16,344 nt of DNA from JAQGMJ01 sp036498945 (GTDB lineage Bacteria > Pseudomonadota > Gammaproteobacteria > Burkholderiales > JAEUOS01): positions 1 to 16,344 of the forward strand of contig DASYEQ010000081.1 in NCBI GenBank assembly GCA_036498945.1. The letters are read 5' to 3'. Positions 1 through 5,957 of this stretch are shown here, piece after piece; position 1 is the stretch's first letter, and every line of letters begins with the position of its first letter. The position numbers and the translations under genes are program-made. Below the pieces are notes generated by a model, which was not told the DNA's origin, did not search any database, and worked only from the letters and a program-made list of their open reading frames with translations.

Positions 1-459
1 CAGGTGATCGCCATCTGCGAATACCTCGACGGCCGCTACCCGCAACTCGAGATGCTGCCGAAAGACCCGTGGGCGCGCGCCCGCGCGATTTCCACCCTGG
101 CGTGGATGAACAATTCCGTGCATCCCACCTTCACGCACGTGTTCATGCCGTTCAAGTACACCGCCGACGAAACCGCGCAGGCGGCGCTGAAAAAGCACAA
201 CCTCGACCTCTATCGCGGCCTGATCGAGCGCCTGAACGGCGAAGTGGCGAAGGCGAGCCCGTATCTCAACGGCGCGAAGATCGGCTTCATCGACATCTAC
301 GCCGTGGTGTTCCTGCGCTGGGCCGGGCTGGCCGGTATCGATCCCGACAGCTATCCGGCGTACAAGGCGTATGTGGATCGCATCGCCGCGCTGCCGGCGA
401 TCGCCGCCGCGCTGGAACGCGAAAAGCAGCCGCTGCATTATTTCAAGAAAGCGGCATAG
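1..459 (+). CDS. Glutathione S-transferase family protein, 3' part (5' end outside window)
   Basis: This is the C-terminal part of a cytosolic GST, an enzyme family that conjugates glutathione to electrophiles or acts as a glutathione-dependent lyase, isomerase or peroxidase. The reading frame is open from base 1 and ends at TAG 457-459, leaving 152 residues. The first visible residues (VIAICEYLDGRYPQLEMLP) are the end of the thioredoxin-fold domain: the E/D-S-x-AI-x-x-YL element that contacts the glutathione gamma-glutamyl group normally starts just upstream. The rest is the all-helical C-terminal domain, including the conserved buried stretch IGFIDIYAVVFLRWAG, the family's N-capping box region. 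The catalytic Ser/Cys/Tyr lies in the missing N-terminus, so the GST class cannot be assigned. The GTG at position 4 is internal, not a start. A second, complete GST lies at 10989-11663. Confidence 0.88.
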   Translation, partial: QVIAICEYLDGRYPQLEMLPKDPWARARAISTLAWMNNSVHPTFTHVFMPFKYTADETAQAALKKHNLDLYRGLIERLNGEVAKASPYLNGAKIGFIDIYAVVFLRWAGLAGIDPDSYPAYKAYVDRIAALPAIAAALEREKQPLHYFKKAA

Positions 460-476
460 GCGTGGCGTGGGACCGT

Positions 477-896
477 GTGCTCACGGTCAATGAGTATTGG
501 GACGGACCGCGCCTGGGTATTGCGGAAGTGTCGGGCGTCCCGCATGTCTACGAATCCGGGTTTGATGAGTCGGCCGACGAGTACCGGGATGTTTATTTTG
601 TCTCGCCGATCGATCCTGCGCTGATGGCGCTGGTGATGGAAGACTGGGAAATTTGGCGGCGCTGGGATGCCGCACGCAGGAATGGCGAGGTGACCGTGGA
701 GACTCACCCTGCCCTTCCAGCGGAGCGCGAGCGGTGTGAAAAGCTGCGCGAGTTGATCGGCGACCGCTTGCATACGGATCCCCAAAACCGGAAATACTTT
801 CGCGCACGGTTCCGCACCAGCGTGCCTGGCGACTTCTGGCGCGGTGGAGAGGTCGAATGGACGCCAGCCACTGCGCCCGGTCCCAGTAGCGGCTGA
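477..896 (+). CDS. Conserved hypothetical protein, about 139 residues
   Basis: A small soluble protein with no signal peptide or membrane segment. It begins VLTVNEYWDGPRLGIAEV and has an acidic, aromatic-rich middle (DEYRDVYFVSPID, MEDWEIWRRWDAA). I recognise the general look of uncharacterised proteins that start near 'LTV.EYWDGPR.GIA', but I know of no function. The ORF is open far upstream only as a shadow of the GST frame. Two GTG starts follow the GST stop: 462 and 477. I chose 477 because the conserved-looking N-terminus begins there, but neither has a good Shine-Dalgarno, so 462 remains possible. The gene follows the GST on the same strand within about 20 bases and may be cotranscribed. 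Its codons use more A/T third positions than its neighbours, a weak sign of different ancestry. Confidence 0.68.
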   Translation: MLTVNEYWDGPRLGIAEVSGVPHVYESGFDESADEYRDVYFVSPIDPALMALVMEDWEIWRRWDAARRNGEVTVETHPALPAERERCEKLRELIGDRLHTDPQNRKYFRARFRTSVPGDFWRGGEVEWTPATAPGPSSG

Positions 897-939
897 TGGT
901 GTGGCCGCGCGGTTAATCCACTTATAAGCGCACCCGCGA

Positions 940-958
940 CACCTCTAGAGGTGATAAT
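940..958 (+). promoter_or_regulatory. Palindromic operator candidate over a -10-like box
   Basis: CACCTCTAGAGGTG (940-953) is a perfect 14-bp palindrome. It runs directly into GATAAT (953-958), a good -10 hexamer. No clear -35 is seen 16-18 bp upstream. The element lies about 70 bases before the start of the AMDase-fold gene. A dimeric repressor or activator (GntR, MarR or LysR type) bound here would control the two-gene unit. The palindrome is seen directly; its role is inferred. Confidence 0.45.
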
Positions 959-1027
959 CTGCGCCGTGCCCCTGCCCGGCTCCAGCGCCGCGCCGCCGCT
1001 TCCAAGAACACGCAAACGGAGACCTTC

Positions 1028-1777
1028 ATGAGCATCATCCATCCCTGGTACCAGCTCGGCTACATCATCCCCCACCTCACCGTGGACATGGACGCCTACC
1101 AGTTCTATCGCATCGCCCCCGAGGGCATGATGCTGATCACCCCCTGCCTCGACCTGCAAGGGCACAGCCTGGAAGCGATCGAGCGCGAGCTGCCGACGTT
1201 CTGGAAAAACGTCGATCTCCTGGCCAGCAAGAAGGTGGACCGCATTTCCCTCTCCGGCGTGCCGGTCGGCTCCTATCTCGGGCGCGACCGCATGCTCGAC
1301 ACGCTCAAGCAGGCGAGCGACCGCGCCGGCATGGTGGTCGATACCGACATCGAGGCCCACGTCGCGGTGATGAAGCACCTGGGCGCGGAGAAGATCGCGA
1401 TTGCCACGCGCTGGCCCGAGAGCACGGTGACGCGCCTGACCAAGTACATGAACGAATCCGGCATCGAGGTGCTGGATACCCAGTCCTACGCGATGAACTT
1501 CAAGCAGAGCAAGGAACGCAAGCCCGAGGACGACCATAACCTGGCACTGGAACTCGGCCGCGCCGCGCTGCGCGCCCATCCGCAGGCGCAGGCGTTGCTG
1601 ATGCCCGGCGGCCTGTGGCACGCGATGCATGCGGTGTCGATCCTCGAAGAAGAATTCGGCAAGCCGGTGCTGCTCAACATCACCTCCACCACCTGGGCCG
1701 CGCTGCATGCCGCCGGCCCGGATCGCGTCAAGGTCAAGCCGAACCCGCACTGGGGCATGATGTTCAAGTCGATCTAG
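1028..1777 (+). CDS. Arylmalonate decarboxylase / maleate isomerase-fold protein lacking catalytic Cys
   Basis: 249 residues, the normal size for the Asp/Glu racemase-like superfamily branch of arylmalonate decarboxylase (AMDase) and maleate cis-trans isomerase. My alignment from memory to Bordetella AMDase places SLSGVPVGSYLG (residues 74-85) on SLMGTSLSFYRG and ALLMPGGLWHAM (189-200) on ILLSCGGLLTLD. On that alignment the AMDase nucleophile Cys188 is Pro193 and the dioxyanion-hole Thr75/Ser76 are Val78/Pro79. Maleate isomerase's two cysteines are also absent; the only Cys in the protein is C40. The rest of the fold (VMKHLGAEKIAIAT, GKPVLLNITSTTWAALHAAG) is well kept. The ATG at 1028 follows ACGGAGACC at good spacing. 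The Bug-type binding protein 70 bases downstream suggests a dicarboxylate or aryl-carboxylate substrate. The fold is fairly sure; the reaction is unknown and may not be decarboxylation. Confidence 0.8.
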   Translation: MSIIHPWYQLGYIIPHLTVDMDAYQFYRIAPEGMMLITPCLDLQGHSLEAIERELPTFWKNVDLLASKKVDRISLSGVPVGSYLGRDRMLDTLKQASDRAGMVVDTDIEAHVAVMKHLGAEKIAIATRWPESTVTRLTKYMNESGIEVLDTQSYAMNFKQSKERKPEDDHNLALELGRAALRAHPQAQALLMPGGLWHAMHAVSILEEEFGKPVLLNITSTTWAALHAAGPDRVKVKPNPHWGMMFKSI

Positions 1778-1847
1778 GCACAGCACGAGAAGGCGGGCGC
1801 CACGCGGTTTCAACAAGAGTGCCCGCCGCGATGAACCAGGAGACAAG

Positions 1848-2816
1848 ATGATGCGCAAGACCCTGGCTGCCTGCGCGGCCGCCGCCTGCTGCGCGCTCGT
1901 CGGCGCCGCGCGGGCGCAGACCTATCCAAGCAAGCCGGTGCGCCTGGTGGTGCCGCTGGGCGTGGGCGGCAGCGTCGATGCGCTGGCGCGCCTGATCGCC
2001 ACCAGGATGAGCGACAACATGGGCCAGCAGGCGGTGGTGGAAAACCGCGCCGGCGCCTCCGGCAACATCGGCACCGAATACGTCGCCCGTTCCGCGCCCG
2101 ACGGCTACACCGCCCTGTTCGTCTCCATCACCCTGGTGGTGAACCAGAACCTGTTCATCAAGACCGGCTACGACCCGCTCAAGGACTTCGTCCCCGTCTC
2201 CCTGCTGGCGCAGGCGCCCAACCTGCTCGACGTCCATCCTTCGGTGCCGGCGAAAAGCGTGAAGGAACTGATCGCCCTCGCCAAGTCGCGCCCCGGCAAG
2301 CTCAACTACCAGTCTTCCGGCAAGGGCACCAACTCCCACCTCTCGATGGAGCTGTTCAAATACATGAGCGGCGCGCCCATCACCGAGGTAGCCTACCGCG
2401 GCGGCGGCCAGGGCGAGATGGCGCTGCTCGCGGGCGAAGTCGAAGCCGGTTTCAACGGCGTCGCCAACGCCGTGCCGCAGATCGCCGCCGGCAAGCTGCG
2501 CCCCTTGGGCGTCTCCGGCAGCAAGCGCGTCGCCGTGCTGCCCGATCTGCCGACCATCGCGGAGGCCGGTGTGCCGGGCTACAACTTCGAAACCTGGTAT
2601 GCGCTGCTGTTGCCCGCCGGCACGCCGCCGGCAATCGTTGCCGCCCTGCGCGAGCAGGCGGTGAAAGCCGTGCGCGACCCCGATCTCGGCAAGCGCCTGA
2701 GTAGCGACGGCACCGAGATCATCGGCTCCACGCCCGAAGAACTGGCCAGGCACATCGCCAGCGAAGCGACGCTGTGGGCCAAAGTGGTGAAGGCCGGCGG
2801 CACCCTGAAACAGTAG
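1848..2816 (+). CDS. Bug/TctC-family tripartite tricarboxylate transporter substrate-binding protein
   Basis: A periplasmic solute-binding protein of the Bug (TctC) family, which captures small carboxylates and hands them to TctAB-type permeases. It is 322 residues, typical for the family. Residues 1-23 are a Sec signal peptide with a hydrophobic Ala/Cys-rich core and an ARA|Q cleavage site. The mature start TYPSKPVRLVVPLGVGGSVDALARLIA is the family's N-terminal glycine loop and helix. PDGYTALF, VSLLAQAPNLLDVHPSVPAKSVKELIALAK and LNYQSSGKGTNSHLSMELFK are further family segments. AGGAG (1838-1842) serves ATG 1848 or 1851. No tctA or tctB is in the window; Burkholderiales Bug genes are often orphans. 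The pairing with the AMDase-fold gene suggests a shared substrate or a sensory role, but the ligand cannot be read from sequence. Confidence 0.93.
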   Translation: MMRKTLAACAAAACCALVGAARAQTYPSKPVRLVVPLGVGGSVDALARLIATRMSDNMGQQAVVENRAGASGNIGTEYVARSAPDGYTALFVSITLVVNQNLFIKTGYDPLKDFVPVSLLAQAPNLLDVHPSVPAKSVKELIALAKSRPGKLNYQSSGKGTNSHLSMELFKYMSGAPITEVAYRGGGQGEMALLAGEVEAGFNGVANAVPQIAAGKLRPLGVSGSKRVAVLPDLPTIAEAGVPGYNFETWYALLLPAGTPPAIVAALREQAVKAVRDPDLGKRLSSDGTEIIGSTPEELARHIASEATLWAKVVKAGGTLKQ

Positions 2817-2821
2817 GCCGG

Positions 2822-2855
2822 CGCGGCAAACGCGCTAGAGTGCGCTTTTGCCGCG
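2822..2855 (+). terminator. Hairpin between the Bug gene and the DUF1272 gene
   Basis: CGCGGCAAA (2822-2830) pairs perfectly with TTTGCCGCG (2847-2855), and GCGC (2832-2835) with GCGC (2842-2845) inside it, giving a long, nearly continuous stem. It starts 5 bases after the Bug stop codon and ends just before the GAAGGAG ribosome site of the next gene. There is no U-tract, so it could be an end-of-message stabiliser, a weak terminator, or a 5' hairpin of the downstream mRNA. Confidence 0.5.
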
Positions 2856-2869
2856 AAGGAGAAAGCCGC

Positions 2870-3181
2870 ATGGCCCTGGAACTGCGCCCCAACTGCGAAT
2901 ACTGCGACCGCGACCTGCCGCCGGATTCCACCGAAGCGCGCATCTGCACGTTCGAATGCACCTTCTGCGCCGGCTGCGTGGCGGACAAACTCTTCAACGT
3001 CTGCCCGAATTGCGGCGGCGGCTTTACGCCTCGGCCGATTCGCCCGGCCAACGAATGGCGGCCGGGTTTGAGCACCGCCAGGCGCCCGCCTTCCACCCAG
3101 CGGCGGCATCTTTCCCATACGCCGGAGGAAATCGCGGAATTTTCCGCGCGCCTCCGCGGCATCGCGCCGGAGAAGCGCTAG
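2870..3181 (+). CDS. DUF1272 domain protein, small cysteine-rich zinc-ribbon-like
   Basis: 103 residues. The first 55 match the DUF1272 (COG3813) pattern LRPNCE-x-CDRDLPPDS...ICTFECTFC...VCPNCGG. Eight cysteines (C9, C12, C26, C30, C33, C36, C45, C48) fall in CxxC or CxxxC pairs, consistent with two metal sites, presumably zinc; metal binding is inferred. The C-terminal half (about 56-103) is basic, Pro/Arg-rich and probably disordered, and is an extension beyond the short family core. The ATG at 2870 is chosen because it follows GAAGGAGAAAGC and because the domain begins right there; the upstream in-frame ATG at 2774 lies inside the Bug gene. The molecular function of DUF1272 is not established. 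Confidence 0.88.
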   Translation: MALELRPNCEYCDRDLPPDSTEARICTFECTFCAGCVADKLFNVCPNCGGGFTPRPIRPANEWRPGLSTARRPPSTQRRHLSHTPEEIAEFSARLRGIAPEKR

Positions 3182-3226
3182 AGGATCTCTTCAAGTGGGC
3201 TATGCCCCCTTGACAACCCCCCGATT

Positions 3227-3279
3227 CCAGGGAGGCTCCGCGCATATCTTCATTGCGAGGTTGTGCGGAGCCTCGCTGG
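3227..3279. repeat. Long imperfect inverted repeat with an alternative hairpin
   Basis: CCAG (3227-3230) and GAGGCTCCGC (3232-3241) pair with GCGGAGCCTC (3265-3274) and CTGG (3276-3279), separated only by a G/G mismatch, giving a 14-pair stem around a loop of about 23 bases. Inside it, GCGAGG (3255-3260) can pair instead with CCTCGC (3271-3276), which excludes the first stem. It sits in the 219-base gap between the DUF1272 and DUF3606 genes. It may be a REP-type palindrome, a terminator without U-tract or an attenuator; which is undecided. Confidence 0.5.
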
Positions 3280-3283
3280 ACCA

Positions 3284-3301
3284 TCGTCACGGCGTTGTCA
3301 C
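3284..3301 (+). promoter_or_regulatory. Weak Pho-box-like direct repeat upstream of the DUF3606 gene
   Basis: TCGTCAC-GGCG-TTGTCAC: the two GTCA cores are 11 bp apart, as in a PhoB box. Ten bases further is CATCCT (3312-3317), a poor -10 (3 of 6). It has the same geometry as the two better boxes at pit and ppk2, but the match is weak enough to be chance in GC-rich DNA. Confidence 0.3.
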
Positions 3302-3400
3302 CCGATGTCGGCATCCTCTGACACAAGCTTCCGACCCGGCGGACATTCCGCGCCGGGCGCTTTGGCGAAAGTGGCGCCGATGACCTTCCGGAGACCGCCC

Positions 3401-3595
3401 ATGTACCAGGAACCGCCGATCAGCGAAGAGGCCTACACGGCCGAGATTGATCCGACGATTGAATTCGAAGTGACCTATTGGGCCAGGCGCTTTCGCATCA
3501 CCAAGCGTTCGCTGCGCGACCTGATCGCGCGCGTGGGCCGGCGCGCAACCGACGTGCGCGATGCACTGCGGGTGCCGCAGCGGCGCGCCGCCTGA
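3401..3595 (+). CDS. DUF3606 family small protein
   Basis: 64 residues, the usual length for DUF3606, a family of about 60-residue soluble proteins of unknown function. The core FEVTYWARRFRITKRSLRDLIARVGRRATDVRDAL (about residues 22-56) matches the family pattern: 'Y.V.YW...F.VS...L..AV..VG..A..V...L'. It is predicted helical and unusually Arg-rich here. The ATG at 3401 is preferred because CGGAGACC (3389-3396) lies at proper spacing and the length fits; the in-frame ATG at 3380 lacks a ribosome site. The 219-base upstream gap holds a large inverted repeat and a weak Pho-box-like site. An 11-bp stem overlaps the stop codon. In other bacteria these proteins are sometimes linked to stress response; nothing here proves it. 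Confidence 0.75.
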   Translation: MYQEPPISEEAYTAEIDPTIEFEVTYWARRFRITKRSLRDLIARVGRRATDVRDALRVPQRRAA

Positions 3596-3623
3596 TTGCC
3601 CCGCTCCGCCGCGCGGGGCAATC
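3594..3623 (+). terminator. Hairpin at the end of the DUF3606 gene
   Basis: GATTGCCCCGC (3594-3604) pairs perfectly with GCGGGGCAATC (3613-3623), loop TCCGCCGC. The 11-bp stem begins inside the TGA stop codon. No run of T follows, so it is a terminator-like hairpin rather than a full intrinsic terminator. Confidence 0.55.
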
Positions 3624-3942
3624 CATCAGGCCACACAGGCCACCGCAATTCGCGTATCTTTGAACACAGGCATCGGCGCTTGCCGCCGGTGCGGGTTCTT
3701 TGACAATGCGGTATGCGCCAGGGCGCAGACACGCGCGGGATTGGCCGGTGCGTGCATCAGGAGATGTCGTTTGCCATCGACCACAAATGTGGTGAACGGC
3801 GACACGGAATTTCGCAAAAATGGCCGTCTTTTACCGTGGTGCGCCGATGCTCACTACAAGCGTGTTGCCAATTTTCGCGAAAAATCTCAGGGTTTCTCAG
3901 GGTGCACCACAAGTGTGGCGCCAACCGCGCCTTGTTCATGGC
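3624..3942. other. Gene-free, lower-GC intergenic stretch with short repeats
   Basis: I see no convincing gene in this stretch between the DUF3606 hairpin and the pit terminator. It holds the 12-bp palindrome TTTTCGCGAAAA (3872-3883), a tandem 10-bp repeat TCTCAGGGTT/TCTCAGGGTG (3885-3904), and two of the three 14-mer quasi-palindromes listed separately. A 63-codon minus-strand frame (3626-3817) has a TTG start without ribosome site and is not called. Confidence 0.55.
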
Positions 3943-3968
3943 AAAAAAACGGCCACCACAAATGGGGT
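3780..3968. repeat. Three copies of a 14-bp quasi-palindrome, ACCACAARTGKGGY
   Basis: Copies are at 3780-3793 (ACCACAAATGTGGT), 3906-3919 (ACCACAAGTGTGGC) and 3955-3968 (ACCACAAATGGGGT). The first is ACCACA-AA-TGTGGT, a perfect 6-2-6 inverted repeat. The third lies in the loop and stem of the pit terminator. They could be a protein-binding site series or remnants of a duplicated terminator. The repetition is seen directly; function is unknown. Confidence 0.5.
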
Positions 3969-3973
3969 GGCCG
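3943..3973 (-). terminator. Intrinsic terminator of the pit gene
   Basis: Read on the minus strand, CGGCCACC (rc of 3966-3973) pairs with GGTGGCCG (rc of 3950-3957) around an 8-base loop, followed by seven consecutive T (3943-3949). It begins 40 bases after the pit stop codon. This is the clearest Rho-independent terminator in the window. Confidence 0.88.
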
Positions 3974-4013
3974 CCAGGAGACAACCGCGGGTGAGAGCCG
4001 CGGCAACCGCGCC

Positions 4014-5657
4014 TTAGGAAATCTGCGCCAGCACCCAGTAGAGGCTGCCGGAGAGGAGCATCGCCACCGGCAGGGTGAGCACCCAGGCGAGCGCGATGTT
4101 GCGCAGGGTGCCGAGCTGCAGGCCGGCGCCGCTGGCGGTCATCGCGCCGGCCACCCCTGACGACAGTACGTGGGTGGTGGAGACCGGCAGGCCGTACATG
4201 TCGGCGGCCTCGATGGTCAGCATGGCGACGAGTTCGGCGGAAGCGCCTTGCGCGTAGTTGAGGTGGGTCTTGCCGATCTTCTCGCCCACCGTCACCACGA
4301 TGCGCTTCCAGCCGACCATGGTGCCCAGGCCCAGGGCGATGGCCACCGCCACCTTCACCCACAGGGGGATGAACTTGGTGGCGTTGTCGATTTCCTTCTT
4401 GAAGGCCTTGAGCTTGTCCTGCGCTTCGCTGTTGAGGTTCGCGTTCTGGTCTTTTTGCAGGAAGCGGATGGCTTCCGAAGCGAGGTACATGTCGTTGCGC
4501 ACGTTGGCCACCGCCTCGGCCGGCACGCGCGAGAGCGAGCCGTGCTCCTTCACCTGGCGCGCGATGTCGCCGACGATGAAGGCGAGCGCGGGCATGGTGT
4601 CGGTGGCGAGGGTCTTGGTGCGCACGTAGGTGGAGAGGCTGGTGCGCGCGGCTTCGGTGGTGGCGGGCGGCGCGGTGGGCGCGGCTTGCACCAGGCTTTG
4701 CTGGGTCGATTGCGCCAGCGCGACGAAGCGGGTCATCTCGTCGGCCGGCATCGCGCGGTTGAGCGCGTAGGCCATCGGCACGGTGCCCACCAGGATCAGC
4801 ATGATCAGGCCCATGCCCTTCTGGCCGTCGTTGGAGCCGTGGGCGAAGGAGACGCCGGTGCAGGTCAGCACCAGCAGGCCGCGGATCCACCAGGGCGGCG
4901 GGGCGTTGCCCTTGGGCTCCTGGTAGAGCTCGGGTTTTTTCACCAGGGTGCGCATCAGGTAGAACAGCAGGGCGGCGCAGATGAAACCGACGATGGGCGA
5001 GAGCAGCAGGGCCTGGCCGACCTTCCACACCTGTTCCCAGTCGACGCCGGCGGTGCCGTCGCGGCCGCGCATCAGCGCGTTGGCCACGCCCACGCCGATC
5101 ACCGAGCCGATCATGGTGTGCGAGGAGGAGGCCGGCAGGCCCAGCCACCAGGTGCCGAGGTTCCACATGATGGCGGCGATGAGCAGCGCGAACACCATGG
5201 AGAAACCGGCGCCGGAGCCGACCTGCAATATCAGCTCCACCGGCAGGAGCGAGATGACGCCGAAGGCGACCGCGCCGGAAGAGGTGAGCACGCCCAGGAA
5301 GTTGAAAAAGCCGCTCCAGATCACCGCGAAGTTGGGCGGCAGGGAGTGGGTGTAGATCACCGTGGCGACCGCGTTGGCGGTGTCGTGGAAGCCGTTGACG
5401 AATTCGAAGCCCAGCGCGATCAGCAGGGCGATGCCCAGCAGCACGAAGGGCAGGTAGGTGGTCATGTGGCTGGCGGCGCCGGTGTCGGTGATGTCGACCA
5501 TCAGCGAGCGGGTGACGTAAGCCAGGCCGCCGACCAGCAGGACGGCGAAAATGATGGCGGTGCCAAGGCTCGGCTTGCCGCCCAGGTGGGGGCGCGAAGC
5601 AGGGCTCGCGGGAGCCGCGGGTGCCCCGGTGGAGAGGGCAGCGGGATTGGCGCTCAT
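4014..5657 (-). CDS. pit: PiT-family inorganic phosphate transporter
   Basis: 547 residues. PiT permeases import phosphate or metal-phosphate driven by the proton gradient, in the inner membrane. Signatures are GFEFVNGFHDTANAVATVIYT (83-103), LPASSSHTMIGSVIG (174-188), SFAHGSNDGQKGMG (270-283) and LPVSTTHVLSSGVAG (490-504), the two inverted halves of the family. Many membrane helices flank a hydrophilic central domain (about 305-425), as in E. coli PitA. A Pro/Ala-rich tail of about 30 residues precedes the first helix. ATG 5657 is chosen because AGGA precedes it and because it lies after the predicted transcription start; the frame is open 56 codons further upstream. A Pho-box-like site lies in its promoter, and ppk2 is divergent from it. 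I use the symbol pit in the broad family sense; pitA or pitB orthology is not claimed. Confidence 0.95.
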   Translation of the reverse strand: MSANPAALSTGAPAAPASPASRPHLGGKPSLGTAIIFAVLLVGGLAYVTRSLMVDITDTGAASHMTTYLPFVLLGIALLIALGFEFVNGFHDTANAVATVIYTHSLPPNFAVIWSGFFNFLGVLTSSGAVAFGVISLLPVELILQVGSGAGFSMVFALLIAAIMWNLGTWWLGLPASSSHTMIGSVIGVGVANALMRGRDGTAGVDWEQVWKVGQALLLSPIVGFICAALLFYLMRTLVKKPELYQEPKGNAPPPWWIRGLLVLTCTGVSFAHGSNDGQKGMGLIMLILVGTVPMAYALNRAMPADEMTRFVALAQSTQQSLVQAAPTAPPATTEAARTSLSTYVRTKTLATDTMPALAFIVGDIARQVKEHGSLSRVPAEAVANVRNDMYLASEAIRFLQKDQNANLNSEAQDKLKAFKKEIDNATKFIPLWVKVAVAIALGLGTMVGWKRIVVTVGEKIGKTHLNYAQGASAELVAMLTIEAADMYGLPVSTTHVLSSGVAGAMTASGAGLQLGTLRNIALAWVLTLPVAMLLSGSLYWVLAQIS

Positions 5658-5691
5658 GGAAAATCCTGTGGATGTTGACGGTAACAGCGGC

Positions 5692-5725
5692 AAGCTAGGC
5701 TCCATGTGTGACAACTCCATGACCG
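5692..5725 (-). promoter_or_regulatory. Pho-box-like promoter of pit
   Basis: On the minus strand, CGGTCATGGAGTTGTCAC (5725 down to 5708) matches the PhoB box layout CTGTCAT-N4-CTGTCAT, with GTCA cores 11 bp apart. After exactly 10 bases comes TAGCTT (5697-5692), a weak -10. Ten bases is the spacing in E. coli phoA, where the box replaces the -35. The predicted start of transcription is near 5685, about 28 bases before the pit ATG. Confidence 0.6.
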
Positions 5726-5894
5726 GACGGTGTTGGCCGGGCACGTGCGCCCAAGGGCGACAGGCGCATGACGCGGGGCGGGTCCGTTTGCAGGGCGCGC
5801 TTCGCTCGGGCCGGGCGCGCGGCACGCGCGGCGGCGCGGCGGATGGGTGAGATCGTGATTGGAGGAAGAATGCGTATGCAAATCGGCGGCGGGT

Positions 5895-5926
5895 ATGTCA
5901 CACAGTTGTCATCTGGCCCTTACAAG
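5895..5926 (+). promoter_or_regulatory. Pho-box-like promoter of ppk2
   Basis: ATGTCACACAGTTGTCAT (5895-5912) is two TGTCA half-sites 11 bp apart, close to the PhoB box consensus CTGTCATAAATCTGTCAT. Eight bases later is TACAAG (5921-5926), a 4-of-6 -10. Predicted transcription starts near 5933, 25 bases before ATG 5958. This also argues against the upstream in-frame starts at 5859 and 5895. Confidence 0.65.
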
Positions 5927-5957
5927 CTCAAAGGGTCTCTTCCGTCCACCCCTCCCC

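Noticed and set aside
704..1858. 384-codon minus-strand frame across the AMDase-like gene
   Set aside because: Antisense shadow; no motif, no ribosome site, and the plus-strand proteins are recognisable.
3193..3210. Small hairpin GGGC-TAT-GCCC as terminator of the DUF1272 gene
   Set aside because: Only four consecutive pairs and no T-run; too weak to call.
3210..3215. Consensus TTGACA as a -35 box
   Set aside because: No -10-like sequence 15-19 bp downstream; the expected position falls in the long inverted repeat.
3626..3817. 63-codon minus-strand frame (FTTFVVDGKRHLLMHAPANPARVCALAHTAL...)
   Set aside because: TTG start without ribosome site, lies beyond the pit terminator, no recognised family. 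Cannot be excluded as a decayed fragment.
3780..3968. The repeated 14-mers as a CRISPR array
   Set aside because: Only three short, unequally spaced, imperfect copies; no cas genes nearby.
4170..5678. 502-codon plus-strand open frame opposite pit, rich in Gly/His/Gln/Ala
   Set aside because: Antisense shadow of the pit gene in GC-rich DNA; composition is unnatural and the minus-strand gene has clear PiT motifs.
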